From Mytilus californianus (taxonomy: Eukaryota > Mollusca > Bivalvia > Mytilida > Mytilidae), in assembly GCF_021869535.1 (NCBI RefSeq), contig NW_026262581.1, positions 74,987,955-75,051,954 on the forward strand: a stretch of 64,000 nucleotides of DNA. The letters run 5' to 3'. The notes beneath the pieces were generated by a model. It saw only the letters and a program-made list of their open reading frames with translations, was not told the DNA's origin and did not search any database. Positions 36,401 through 51,400 of the stretch are shown in pieces. Position 1 is the stretch's first letter. Each line of letters starts with the position of its first letter. Position numbers and translations under genes: made by a program.

Positions 36401-39400
36401 GAATTGTATGAAGTAACAGCTTGCTTAAAGCTATTGCACTAAAAACAAATAAAAAGAGGTCGTCTTAAATACATTTTGAATATCAAGCATGTACTCCAAA
36501 ATCATTCAGATTTAGCAAAACATACTGAAATCTTCAGCAACAATTACTTTCATAATTTTTGCGATGTTTTTATTATTGCGACTGGATAGGTTTAGCAAAA
36601 ATAAATCTCACATTTTGAATTTTGATAGCATTATTTGTATGCAACATTTCCTGAAATCACAATATTAAATCTATGATTTTTCAACAATCACAAAATATAT
36701 GCACGCAAAAATTTCTGAATTTTCAGTACTTATGTTTATGGTTTTTTAAGTTGTACTTAATGCTGTAAGACAAATCAAACTAGGAAAAAAAAGATAAGCA
36801 TGGAACACTTATATTCTATAAAATTGTACTTGATGACTTGGTTTTACTTAAATCTCAGACAAATAATATTTAAATGACAAGACTACAGAAAGAAATATAT
36901 TTTCCTTTTTCCTTACATGCTATATACCCACCATCAAATTATTCCATATACACAATAAATAAAAATCTAGATTTTTGCTAGAATATTAAATTATTCCATT
37001 TTTTTTTAATTTTAAAAACTGTTCCATATCAAACATAAAATATCACTTAAAAATGAGGTTTGTAACCTATACATTTTAATTTCAGTTCCATTTCTTAACA
37101 AATAATATCAAGGACATGCTTTAAGCTTTTATCAAACATTTTTAAAGTATCTTTGGAACTTACCAAACTTTTCTTTCATAAGAACCAAAGAAGAGATGTT
37201 GTCTTGAACACCATTCTCGTAATACAAACTGTAATGCTGGTTTTCCCATTGGATCTGGTACACTAGTTAAAAATTCTAAAACAGCTTCTATCTGTGTGTT
37301 GATCAGCTGTGCAAATACTATTACTAAACTCTGAAATATACATCATAACCATAAATCTCTAAACTGAAAGCTTAACTTATGATACTAGATTCATGAACCA
37401 TATTCGATTTATATTACTTTCTTGACAAGAATGGTTTTATACATACACATCATTTTGTAACTTGAATTTCTGAGTATATATCATTGAAAAATTTCTTGAA
37501 ATGTTCATGGAACATTTTACATATCCTATATTTTGATAATCTCAAAGGTAATGATAAAATCTGGAAAATTGATAACTATCAAGCCAGCTACATAAGGGTT
37601 TTCACTGCATGAATGCAATCTTTACCCTAAAAATGAAACAATGATAATTCAATTGACAATAATTATACCTGTATCACAGTAAGTGTTTCTGCTTGTTGCA
37701 TCTTACTCAGGACAGCTCTCAACATTAGATCTAAATTCTCTCCAAGCTGACTACCAACTTTACCAATCACAACCGAAACTAATCGACCAACAAATGATGC
37801 TGTGTGTTCAGATGTCTTAGGATCTAACAATTTGGATATGACTTGAATAATATAGTACAATCCATTGTGACCTGAAAATGTATACATGAGAAATAAAAAT
37901 CCTCCATTTTTTTTTTATAACAAGAAGTTGCAATTTGAAAAGTCTTTCCCTTTTGCTAATGTGGCTAAAATGTTTTCTCAGTAGATACATCACTTATAAA
38001 TATTCAATTCTGAAATACCTTTTAAAATTGTCATATTGGCTAATTCAGGGGATCTACTAAACATGTGTTATAAAGATACTGATCGGATATTAGCAGGAAC
38101 TAATAAAAAGTAACTCTTCTTATATATATATTCAAACCTGTGAAACAACACCTGGTTAATTAGGGTATATCAGGTTTCATTGAGGTGGATATCAAAGGTA
38201 TGCAGTGTGTCCTAATTCAATGTTCAATTGAAATTATAAGTAAGGACACAACACTTCATAGAAATGCAGGCATAATTTATTTCAAATTGACATGTTTCAG
38301 TTCTTGAAGCTGTCATCAGGATAAATACATTTAGAAAATGTTCATACTTGAGGCAAAATATTTTTTCGGCTAAGGTTAAGGATTTGGCTCATATTCAAAC
38401 ATCTGTTTCAAAGATGATTTCAAAATGAGGCCATTCAGGCAGTTTTTCAGTAAGTGCTGGAAGTTTGAAGCTCTTAAGAAATATTTATGACACTACTGAT
38501 ATCTCAAAGTCTTAGGTTCTGTGAATGTCTGAAGGAATGTTACTTGAAAAATTTTGAATATCTCAGATTCAATTTCAATATCTGACCTAAAATAAAAAAG
38601 AATATTTACTTGTTCTTGCCTACCTTGTTCATCATGCCAAACCATAACTTGTTCTAAACCAACAGAGGCAAAAGCTCGTAAACATTCTCCTCCATTCTGT
38701 AAAAATAAAAAGATTCATTATAAAATTAACATAATTCAATAAAAGAAGAAACTGTTAAATTAAGATGGTATTTCCCTGATAAAGATGTAACGAAAATTTC
38801 GTACATGGCCACTATGTGTAAGAATATATATAGAAATTCTGTAAAGAGGAAGGCGATGAGTATGGCATACTTGTAAATGCTCTTTTGTTCCGACGTTGGA
38901 AAGTTCCGGGCGGAAAAAACTAACTAGCCGAAAAGTTCCGGAGGAACTTATTAACTAGTTACTTTGTTCCTCCTCTGGTTGAAAAGTTCCACCGGAACAA
39001 AGTGACTAGTTGAAAAGTTCCAACGGAACATATCAACTAGTTAGAAAGTTCCTTTTTGCCAAATTACTCAAACCGGAACTAACAAACTAGCCCAAAAGTT
39101 CCAACGGAACTTATCAACCAGTCACAAAGTTCCATTTGGAGAATTGATGCAAAGTAAATGCGCAACATATTATCTTTGAATCTTTTCAAAGGGAACATAG
39201 ATACAAGCCACAAAAGTCAAACGGAACTTATCAACTAGTCACAAAGTTCCTCTTTGTCAAATAAATCTATAACGGAACTAACAAACAAGTCAAAATTACC
39301 AACGGAAAATATCAAATAGTCAGACATCTACATTCAGAGAATTATCTAAAAAAGGGAAGAACATATCATCATTGAACTTTTAAAAAACGGAACCAAGTGA

Positions 39401-42400
39401 CTACAAGACACTAGCCACAAATGCAAAACGGAACTTATCAAATAGCTACATAGTTCCTCCTTCATCGGCGAATTATCCCAAACTGGAAATAGCAAACTAG
39501 CTTAAAAGTTCAAACGGAACTTATCAACTAGTCACACAGTTCCGTTTATATTGTTGTTGTTCCAAGCAATAACAAAACTAAAATACCATAACCTGATTAT
39601 CATAACTTATGTTTTATAATAATGTTGAATCAGAATCTCATTTTTAGATAGTAATTTATAACGGAATTTTTCAACTAGTCAGAAATTTCCCCACAATTTT
39701 GAAAAAAAACCTTGAACAATGTTACAACATTAAAAATGAAAGTGAATAAATATTTTTTTTATATTATTTTTTTCATATTATTACAATAAAAAAAGTTTAG
39801 ATGCTAAATACTGTTAGTTATATATATAAACATGATTACGGTTCAAAATGCATGATTGGTATTTAAACTGACATTTCACTGGAATGCAGGTTTCATGGTT
39901 CAGCACACGTGAGTACATTTCAGAAACAACAAATGCATATATAAGATGAGTGTTATAGTCAGTAAAATCACAGAAATGGAAGTTTCAGATTACGAGAAGC
40001 TCGTTCTGTACTTGTCGGAGAAAAAATATGACGAAGCTGCAACAGAAAGCGAGAAGAGAAGAATACGGAAACGGTCGAAGTTATTTCAAGTTGACAGAAA
40101 CAAAAGTTTGATGTATATCAACAACCAGGAGGGTCAAGAGACTATGAGAACTGTCATCACCAGAGAAAGAAGAAAGAGTGTAATCAAGCTAATGCACACA
40201 GGACACCTTGGCAGGGATAAGACTTATGAAAAATGCAATTCAAGGTAAGATTATTTTAATCCATACGGTAATAATAACATAATGACATAATCTTTTCTTA
40301 CATTCATGTATTAAACGATTAAAAAACGTTTGTAGTACAAATGGATAATTTCTAACAAAAATGATGAAAATTATTGCCAGTGTTTTTGTACACGCTACAT
40401 GGAAAGTCACAAGAAATATCTCGCTGATCGTTTTCATTAGTGTGTGGCGAACGGCCTACGGCCATATGAAATTTCAAACTCAAAATTAACAAAAAGGGGA
40501 TTGGGGATAGAAAATGGACCCAAAACTCCAAAAACAAGCAAAATGATAGCACTGCATTTTAGAGTCTATGGTACTTCAAATCGAATTGCTTGAAATATGG
40601 TGTTAAGTATAGACCTCAACAATGGTAAAATATGGAACGCCAACACTGTCTCGTTATGACCATTTTCATTATATGATGTGTATTTACCTTTATATGATGT
40701 GCACTTGTCATTATATGATGTGCAAACACCTTTATATGATGTGCAAACATCCTTATATGATGTGCAAACATCATTATATGATGTGCAAGCATCATTATAT
40801 GATGTGCAAACATCATTATATGATGTGCAAACATACTGATATGATGTGCATATATACTTATATGATGTGCATATATACTTATATGATGTGCAAATATACT
40901 TATATGATGTGTAAATGTACTTATATGATGTGCGAATGTACTTATATGATGTGCAAACATTCTTATATGATGTGCAAACATTCTTATATGATGTGCAAAT
41001 GTACTTATATTATGTGCAAAGATCCTTATATGATGTGCAAATATACTTATATGATGTGCAGATATACTTATATGATGTGTACATATCATTATATGATGTG
41101 CAGTTACCATTATATTGTGTGCAAATATCTTTATATGATGTGGTTGTGTCATTATATTATGTGCTTGTAATCTTATATGATGTGGTTTGGTTTACTTCAT
41201 TATATGATGTCGAAACGTCATTATATGATGTGCTTTCATCGTCGTTATGGTCAATGAACATGATTACGATTAGAATGATTACTGTCTACGTCATAACTGA
41301 TTCCGATCTGCTTCTGTAAACTATAAACCCAGCTCAAATATATGTCTATCGATAGCGAGAGTGCAATTAATAGGAAAAATGAGACAATGCAATTTAACAA
41401 AATCAACGTTTCAAACATTTCGGAGGGAGGTTAAGATCAATTAATACAGGACCTAATTGGAGAAATTTGCGGCTGTGGCGAAAATATGATAAAACAAATT
41501 TTGAGGCTCTTTATAGCTTGCTATTTGGGTTAAGCAAATGCTACGTGTTGAAGGTAGTACTTTGACCTATGATTGTTTACTCTTACAAATTATGACTTGG
41601 GTGGAGAGTTTTCTCATTGGCTCTCATACCACATCTTCTTATTTCTATTCATTGCAAAATGCAGCATTGAACTCACAGTCAGTTTTAAAAATATTTCACA
41701 ACAATAGCTATATAATTATCTACTCGTGCATAATATGGCGAGATGGTTTGTTTTATAAAATGTTATTGAATAATATAAATGGTAAGATGTATAATGTAGT
41801 GTTACTCCTACAAAACCATACAAAGTCGGAAATATTTGTGATATGACGTATACATGTAGTGTTTTGTACTTCCTTAATTTGTCTTTGAAACAATCTTTTT
41901 TTCACAGAAAAAGCCAAAATATCCAAATTTGGAGACCGCATGCTTAGTCCACGTACTGCCCGCGAAATGCGAAATGGTCAGGTTGGGTAATGTTCACATA
42001 TTTGTATATACAGATTGTTTATTTTCAACTTATTTTAATGGAGATTTTTTTAATTGCTAATAAAATTCTGCAACTTTAGTACTAGTATGACAACAGATTT
42101 GGAGTGGCGTCAACGGTTTCTGAGATACAGAGGGGTTGATTCCTGGTGAAGTGTTTTGGATTTTATTTTTCATCCGATTAGATGGGATTTTTTTCATTGT
42201 GTACTCATTTTGATCCTTTTCGGTAATGTCAAAGGATTTTACGTAGTTCATACGGTTATTTAGTTAAAAGGTAAAAAACCCACTGAAAATCACACTTTGC
42301 CACACTTTTTCAATTTAGGGTATTTGATATTTTTATTTTCCAACAGAGATGAATGGGGTGATGCCCGTCTTTTGCATTATGTTCCTTGTTTTCGTCTCTT

Positions 42401-45400
42401 TAAAGAAAAAGAATTAAATGCATTAAACGTGTCAAAATCCTTACTGTGTCCACCTTATTACTGTGTCCACACTCTTTGTTTCAACACTTGCCCAATTGTT
42501 CCGCGCTTTCGCTGGCATTTTCTAGTAATTATGATTCGAAATACTTTGCTTGCTTGTGACAATGGTGTTCGACAAGGAGTAAACTTATCACCTTTTCTAT
42601 TTTCTTTACTTTTGATTGACTAAAAAAATTCTTAGTGAGTAAAAATATTACAGGACTTAACAGAACTATACCAGAAGATCTGGAAAGAGAATTAGAAATA
42701 TATCTTAAAATTTTTATACCTCCTGACTAAAGACTTTTGAAACCTCTCTCTCTTGTTTTGTATATATTGTAAAGTTATTATTGTTATCTCTGCACTGATG
42801 TCATACATTGGCTTTATGAGAATAAAGATATAGATTTAGAGGCCATAATTATACCGGTATGGATGATTGATTGATTAATTTGTTGATTGATTTATATTTA
42901 TCGCCACTTTAAACACTTTCATGCTATTTCGTGGCGGTGAGTTTATATTGGTGGAGGAAGCCGAAGTTCCCAGAGAGACCACCCAACCTTCGTTTGGAAT
43001 ACTGACAATTCTGGTCAATTAAGATAGGAGTCGAGCTTACCTGCCACATGCGGTATTCGAACTCACACACCTAAGTGTCGACAGACAAGTGATACAGTAG
43101 TTCGACTATTCACACCACTCGACTAGCGAGCGCCCATCTCTTTCATCCGAAATGCTTTAAAGGAGATATGGAATGAACTTCAACTCGGTATTTTTCATTT
43201 GCTTTCAGCTTTTTATTGTGTTTTCGTGCATATATTTCACAACTTCAATATAGATGGTTATGGATGGATACTTGATGTGCAGCGGCAAATTGATATGCAT
43301 ATTCGTACAAGAACATGTTACAGCTATTTTCCTGATGTATGTAGTTTAAAGGTTTGGTTGGCTTGCTTGCTTTGTTTGTATAAATGTTTGTTCAAGCATT
43401 CAATAACATCATACAAGCTGAAACCCAGCCTATCTGTTGATTAGAATTGTAAAACTTAATTAAAATGCATGAGAAAACAGTTATAAAAACAAAGCAATCA
43501 AGCCAATCAAACCTTTAAACTACATGCATTAGGAAAATAGCTGTAATGTGATATGAATATTAACCCTGCTTTGTACTAGACCGACACCGTGGCCTGAGCC
43601 GGATTTTTAACATGCTAGTTCACTAGGCTACTTTCCGAAGGAAGACATGTCACCTTTCCCGGACAAATTCTTCTGATTCCGAGCCGACCAGCTTTTGCTC
43701 TTATTCCTTAATTTCGCGGGCTTAGCAGGGAAGCAGCAAATATCAATTTAAAAGTCTTTGGATTTGACCCGGCTGGGGGTCGAACCCATGACCTCTCCCA
43801 CTCTATGCGAACATGCTACCACGAAAGCACCACCACATGCAGTAACCCGCAATATAAAAGGTTTTGTGGGAAGCCGCTCATTCTTTGGTGAGGGGGGGGG
43901 GGGGGGCAACATTTTTGGAAAATGTTTTATTCCAAATTTCTTGAAAGAGATTTTATATTTTCAGAAGGGGAGCGAAATAGTTTGTTTCCATTTTAAATCA
44001 GGGAAAAATAAAACAATAATGAAATTAAAAAAAAAATAAACATGTTCTTTTTTATTAAAGTCCATCAAGGAAATACACGTGCTCCTACCAACACTACAGT
44101 CGGTGTCTAACAAATGATTACTATATAATGTACAGATCATCTGTCTAAGCTTTGGTTACAAGGATCTGACAACACTTCGTTTTACTTTCTGTCCTGGTTA
44201 ATATTACATCAGCCAATAAAATTTCAGCCTTCATATTTTTGAAGGTGTGGATCAATCCGACAAAACCAGAGAATCCCAATGGTCTTGAATTGAGCGTTTT
44301 CAGATCGGCGTAAGCAAAGCTTGAACACACAATACATGTAATCTAATCAGATTGGTGTCTAAATGATCTTAAACACTGCATTTATTTATTGTTTACTGAG
44401 ACCTGTTGTTCTCTTACAGATAGAGAGTTGTATTTTGAATTTTTCAAAGTGAAGATTTACGGCAGCGGATTTTAATATTTTGCGTTTATCCTGTAAACTA
44501 TAATACATTTAAAAAAACAAATAGTGCAATGTGTCTGAGTAAACTCTATAGTAAAGGTCCTTTTTGGGCAATTTTGGCTCTTCAGAGTTTTGTTGTTTTA
44601 TTGGCTATTATCTTGATAACTTATCTATAGAACAACCTTTTCTTGAAAACTGGTATAGACAAGAACAGATATAATCAAAGTAGTGAAGTACTGATCATCG
44701 GATGACCGCAAATTCTTGTGGATGGTCACAAGCACTTGTCCCAGAAAAAAATCATATCTGTACCTGAAAGTAATGTTAATGTACAGAGATATATTTTTTT
44801 TCTGAGACAAGTTCGTGCGTGGATGATGAATAAGTGTTCGGGAATTCAACCTCACCGTAATAACTATTATATTGTAGTGGTACAAATTATATATTATTAA
44901 TCTGTGATCTAAAAAAATTTTTTTATGAGTATTCATTGAAGAAATAAACTTATAAATCGGTTACCAGTCAAAAACGAAAGCTACGTAAGTAGAAATCTCT
45001 TTGGTAACAATACATCGGAATGTTAAAATGAATAAATAAGTAATAATTATGGTAATTTTCTTTCTTTTGGGGTGGGGACGTGTGAGGAAACAGTGGAATT
45101 TCTCTTATTTTTTTTTCAAGTCTACACCTTGAAGAAGGAAAAACAGTCAATAAATACCCCCTTTTCCAAAGACCTACAAATTTCGACCCAACCACCCCCC
45201 CCCCCAAAAAAAAAGGCACCACCGGACAATTACACACAAACGCACATACACACATTTTCAATACTTTTGTTCGTAATAACAAAAAAATCGTATTAAGTTT
45301 CTCAATGCATTATAAGTTTAAAATATTGCGTCAGTAGTGAATCTAGAACTTCAAGTGTGGAAGTTGTTTGCGACTTTACGAACTTATTTTGGATTTGGCG

Positions 45401-48400
45401 GTTATGGTCTCATTAATATTTACCACACCTTCATTCGATATTAGCTTCAGATGAAAAATTTTCTGCTAGTGAAATTGTTGAAACTAAGGATTCAGGTTTT
45501 AACAATTGAGGCGAGCGGAACCAGGCGTAAAAATTGATGCCTACGGATTTTGAAGACATCGCCATAACATTATACCGCAAATCTATAACTATATAAAATT
45601 GAATGCACCTTTCCATTAAAAAATGATGAAATTAAAGGCCCCTTTTATTTCTTCCTATCCCTCTTTTTGGGGTTACAAATGACTGGTCCCTTATATAAGC
45701 CATTATCCTATCAAAGTCCGATTTAATTTTTTTCCCATTCTTTTGTGTCTATCTTGAGAATATATAAAGAGAAACTCGAACAACTAAAATAATCAGCAAG
45801 ACAAAATTTACATTAATGTACACACTAGACATTCGTGTATTAACTTCTTATAGATTATTTTTTTTATGGTGTACAGAAATTGACAAATATAATGCCCTCC
45901 CTTGTTAAAATGAGCATAGAGCATGAAATAAAAGAATTATGTCTTAAATTTAATAATTTTAACCGTATGTTCATTATTGCAGACTCCGTATGTTTATTAT
46001 TTTAGACCAATCGATTAAAACAAAACTTTGCAATTCATATATTTTGACATTTTTCCAACAATATCAGGTGTGATTTTTTACATCTTAAAACGAGGTACTA
46101 ATATGCCAAGGTTTATCTCTTTTTAAATCTCAACCATTTTCCAAACGACAGCTAAAAATTTGAGCCTGATTAATTGTTACTCCGCAGAAGCAGATCGGAA
46201 TCAGTTCTGACGTAGTGAGTAATCGCTTTAATCGTAATCATGTTCATTGACCATCAGGACGATGAATGCACATCATCATAATGATGTTTCGACATCATGA
46301 TAATGATGTTCTGACATCATATAAAGATGTAAACCGAACCACACCATATAACGATGTTAGCACATAACATAAGGATAAGTTCACATCATATAAAGAAGTT
46401 TGCACATAATATAAAGACATCTGTACATGATATAAGATAATTTGCACATCATATAAGACCATTTGCACATCATATAAGATAATTTGCACATCAGATAATG
46501 TCAAATTGTCATCATATAAAGGTGATTGCATATCGTATAAAGGTGATTGTACATCACATAATGCCGTTTCTACATCGTATAAGGAAAGCATCACATAATA
46601 TAAGGACTCAATCACATAACATAATGGAAAAAGCACATCATTTAATGAATTGTGGACATGATATAAAGATGTTTGCACCTCATATAAATGTGTTTGGACA
46701 GCATATAAGGACAACTTCACATCATATAATGACAAGTGAACATCATATAAGGACAAGTTCACATCACATAATGACAAGTGTACATCATATAAGGATAAGT
46801 GCACATCATATAATGTCATTTGGACATCATATAAGGGTAGAATGACATCATATAATGGCAAATGAACATCATATAATGAGAAATGTCATAATAAGACAGT
46901 GTCGGCGTTCCATAGTAAAATATGAAATTGAATCTCCAGAAATTGGAAAATGTACAAGAAATCCCGGCTATATTTACAAATTCCTGATCCGGACGTAGTG
47001 CCGCCCATCCACAACGTAGTATATAAATTAACCCTCCCCCATGTTCAGCCCGTGGGATGGGGTAATTTGTGTTGCGGTTTATAATACATTTGTTTTAATC
47101 TACTTATTTTTTTTTAAAAAATGGCATTACATAATATTCATTTAACAGTGCATGTTATTTATGACAATAATGAGGATATCTTTACTTTAAATTGAGATAT
47201 ATAAAAAAATGTTTATTATTTTTTCAGATTTTATTGGAAAGGAATGAAGCAAGATGTTGCAAAATTCATAAAACACTGCCCAGAATGTCAGTCTCAGAAC
47301 AAAAAAACAAAATCACATGTCCAAGAGATGGTTCCAGTTTCGTTCCCACCAAGAGTATGGGGAAAGGTTGGAATAGATCTTATAGGACCATTTATGAAAG
47401 CAGATAAAAAGAAGCCAATTTGTAAAAGGGGATACCGGTATGTATTTTTATTTTTATGTCCCAATCAAGCATATGAAAGGGGCATATAGTTTTACCCTTG
47501 TCCGCATGTCTGTCCATATGTCCGTCTATACGTTCGTCTGTTTCTTAAGTTCTGCTTTTAGGTATGTTTCTCAGATACCCGACATGTTATAGCATTGATA
47601 TATGTTCAGTGGATAGGTCTTTGGAAATACTACAGGATTCACTAATCATGAGGTCACTTTGACCTACATTTCACGCATGATTGACTCCGGTTAAATGTTG
47701 CGTTTAGGTCTGTTTCTTATATACCCGACATGGTATAGCATTGCTACTTGTTTAGTAGATAAGTCTTTGGAAATACTACAGGGTTCACTGATCATTAGGT
47801 CACTTGGATCTACATTTTACACAACAATGATTCAGGTCAAATTTTGCTTTTTAGACCATTTATCAGATGTAACATTGTTTTTTGGTCAGTGCACAGGTCT
47901 TGGGTAAAAAATATTTTTTTATTAATAAGGTCACGTTGACCTACATTTTAAATATAGATGTTTGTATGATTTAGTTTTTATAAGCCCGTCAAATTTTTGA
48001 CGGGACGTATTATGGTATACAAATGTCCGGCATCCGTCTGTCTGTCCGTCGGTCTGTCCGTCCGACCGTCTGTCTGTCCGTCTGTCTGTCCGGCGTAAAC
48101 ATGTCGCACCGTAACTTGAGAATGACTTATCCAAATTTCATGAAACGTAACATAGTTGTTCCTTATGTTGGTCAAACGATCTGTATACTTTTTGGTGAAA
48201 ATAAGATTAAAACTTTTTGAGTTACGGGACATAGTAACTAAAACAGGTGTGTGTTTTTTTCACATGTCGCGCCGTATCTCAAAAACGATTTATGATTATT
48301 GCTTAAAACTTTACACACTTCTTAGTTATATTAATATTAAGATCTGTATACTTTTTGGTGATGATTCAAAATTTTATTTTAGAGATATTGAGTATTTTGT

Positions 48401-51400
48401 TAAAAAAGGGGGAGGGGTTTTTCACATGTCGCGCCGTATCTCAAAAACAGTTTATGATTATTGCTTAAAACTTTACACACTTCTTAGTTATATTAACCTT
48501 AAGATCTGTATACTTTTTGGTGATGATTCAAAATTTTATTTTTGAGTTATTGAGTATTTTGTAAAAAAAGGGGGAGGGGTTTTTCACATGTCGCGCCGTA
48601 TCTCAAAAACGATTTATGATTATTGCTTAAAATTTTACACACTTCTTAGTTATATTAATCTAAAGATCTGTATACTTTTTGGTTTTGATTCAAAATTTTA
48701 TTTTTGAAATATTGAGATTTTTTTTTTTAAAGGGGGGTTTTCACATGTCGCGCCGTATCTCAAAAACGATTTATGATTATTGCTTAAAATTTTACACACT
48801 TCTTAGTTATATTAATCTAAAGATCTGTATACTTTTTGGTTTTGATTCAAAATTTTATTTTAGAGATATTGAGTTTTTTGTGTTAAAAAAAGGGGGTTTT
48901 CGCATGTCACGCCGTATGTCAGAAACTATTTATGCTTATTGCATAAAAATTCACACACAAGACGACGGGCGTATCATGCGCTCATGGCGCAGCTGTTTAT
49001 TAAATCATTATGATAAACGTTAAATGATAATGTGACTATGCGAATTTCAAGATTCCCTATAAATTATGCATGGGCCATTTGGCAAGGGGGGATTCAACAG
49101 CAATTACATTTTTACCCTAAATTAAAACATATTTTTAGTTAAAAATGATATTTATTGCCAACATGTTGTTTCTTTATGATATATATCATAAATTTTAATA
49201 TTTAAAAAAGCTTTTTTTTTTATCTCTAGAGGACTTTTATTATTTTTTAATTGGAAAATGGCACTTTTTTGCATTGAAAGTGAAATATCGGTGACCTATG
49301 TTATTTATTCTGTTTTTTTATGTCCCGACCACGAATGTACCACCATTTTTCCCAATCTATTTGAAAGACTTACTTTAAAGTATGGAATATCTAAAAATCA
49401 TCAATTTATGTAGGTAGCTTCTAAACATTATAATACCCCCCAGTCACCTTAAGAAGCTGTTTTTAAATTTTGGTATCGATTTCACTGTTTTAGGCTGAAA
49501 TTGAAAATATGCCCTGGAAAAAAGGCTCCCCACACATCAAATAGACTCCGGTTAATGTTACCTAAATTTTGCAGTTTAGGTGGCGCGCCTGTATGACATA
49601 GGATTATAGGAGGTAGGTCGACAGGAACCCTTCATGTTGAATTATTTATTGTATCTTTTTTTTTTTGCAATTTAAAAAAAAATCTAAATTTAAACTTATT
49701 TATGTATGCAAATAAATTATTTCTTCAATTCTCATTTTGCAGATACGTTCTTACAGTGATGGATTACTTCAGTAAGTGGCCCGAAGCCTTTCCATTAAAG
49801 TCAAAAACAGCAAGTGAGGTTGCCAGTAAACTTCATTCTACCATATGCAGATTTGGAGTTATGGAAGAGATCGTCTCCGACCAAGGTGGAGAATTTAATA
49901 GTAAAATAACGAAGAACTTTACTAAAAGTTACGGTATTAAGCATGTTACGACTTCTCCCTACCATCCACAGTCAAATGGAATGGTTGAGCGGTTTAATCA
50001 AACTTTGAAAAACATGCTGAATAAAATGCTTCGCTGGGGCGCAGCTTGATACGACCGCAGAGGTCGAACCCTGAACAGTTGGGGCAAGTATGGACACAAC
50101 ATTCAAGCTTGATACAGCTCTGAATTTGGATTGTTATTAAATATTTGACACAGCATAGGTTTCTGACACAGAAAGAATGTGGTCTAAGAACTTGATTTTT
50201 TTTAATTTACCTATTATGGTCCAATGTCCAAAATCAAAATACATGGTTAGATTCAGCATATCAAAGAACCCCATATATTCAATTTTTGTTAAAATCAAAC
50301 AAAGTTTAATTTTGGACCCCAACTTGGACAAACTTGAAAACTGGGCCCATAATCAAAAATCTAAACACATGTTTAGATTCAGCATATCAAAGAACCCCAA
50401 GAATTCAATTTTTGCTAAAATCAAACTAAGTTTAATTTTGGACCCTTTGGACCTTAATGCAGACCAATTTAAAAAACGGGACTTAAAATTAAAAATCTAA
50501 ATACACGGTTAGATTTGGAATATCAAAGAACCCCAATAATTCAATTTTTGATGAAATCAAACAAAGTTTAATTTTGGACCCTTTTGACCTCAATATGAAC
50601 CAATTTGATAGCGGGGCCCACAAATAAAAAATCTAAATTCATGGTTAGATTCAGCATATCAAAGAACCCCATATATTCAATTTTTGTTGAAATCAAAAAA
50701 AGTATAATTTTGGACCCCAACTTGGACCAACTTGAAAACTGGGCCCATAATCAAAAATCTAAACACATGTTTAGATTCAGCATATCAAAGAACCCCAAGA
50801 ATTCAATTTTTGTTAAAATCAAACTAAGTTTAATTTTGGACCCTTTGGACCTCAATGAAGACCAATTTAAAAAACGCGACCCAAAATAAAAATCTAAAAA
50901 CACGGTTAGATTTGGCATATCAAAGAACCCCAATAATTCAATTTTCGATGAAATCAAACAAAGTTTAATTTTGGACCCTTTTGACCTCAATATGAACCAA
51001 TTTGATAGCGGGGCCTACAAATAAAAAATCTAAATACATGGTTAGATTCAGCATATCAAAGAACCTCATATATTCAATTTTTGTTGAAATCAAACAAAGT
51101 TTAATTTTGGACCCCAATTTGGACCAACTTGAAAACTGGGCCCATAATCAAAAATCTAAATACATGTTTAGATTCAGCATATCAAAGAACCCCATATATT
51201 CAATTTTTGTTGAAATCAAACAAAGTTTAAATACTGGACCCTATCTTGGACCAACTTGAAAACTGGGCCCATAATCAAAAATCTAAACACATGTTTAGAT
51301 TCAGCAAATCAAAGAACCCCAAGAATACAATTTTTGTTAAAATCAAACTAAGTTTAATTTGGACCCTTTGGACCTCAATGTAGACCAATTTAAAAAACAG

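Larger units (their letters stand above)
40625..46920. mobile_element. Fold-back transposon with minisatellite arms, 6,284 bp plus 6-bp duplications
   Basis: The element proper is 40631-46914, flanked by GTAAAA at 40625-40630 and 46915-46920. Ends read TATGGAACGCCAACACTGTC and, inverted, TATGGAACGCCGACACTGTC. Arms 40631-41316 and 46185-46914 are inverted copies. Each starts with ~35 bp of unique sequence, continues with ~27-29 units of a 21-bp minisatellite, and closes with 'gtcaatgaacatgattacga...gattccgatctgcttctg'. The core holds LINE and SINE fragments and no transposase. Its superfamily is not assigned. Confidence 0.85.
40245..47227 (+). other. Transposase intron 1, expanded by a nested element
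   Basis: GT-AG intron (gtaaga...ttttttcag) of about 7 kb, splitting the zinc finger between its His and Cys pairs. Excluding the 6,284-bp insertion and one duplication it is about 0.7 kb. Confidence 0.82.

Noticed and set aside
40616-41170. Open frames of 178 and 182 codons on opposite strands with seven-residue repeats
   Set aside because: They arise because the minisatellite period (21 bp) is a multiple of three. Both strands and several frames are open at once, and the array is the arm of a transposable element.
46295-46861. 188- and 115-codon frames
   Set aside because: The same 21-bp minisatellite in the inverted arm.
48156-49023. 129- and 114-codon frames with repeated HMSRRISKT
   Set aside because: Translation of ~160-bp tandem repeat units.
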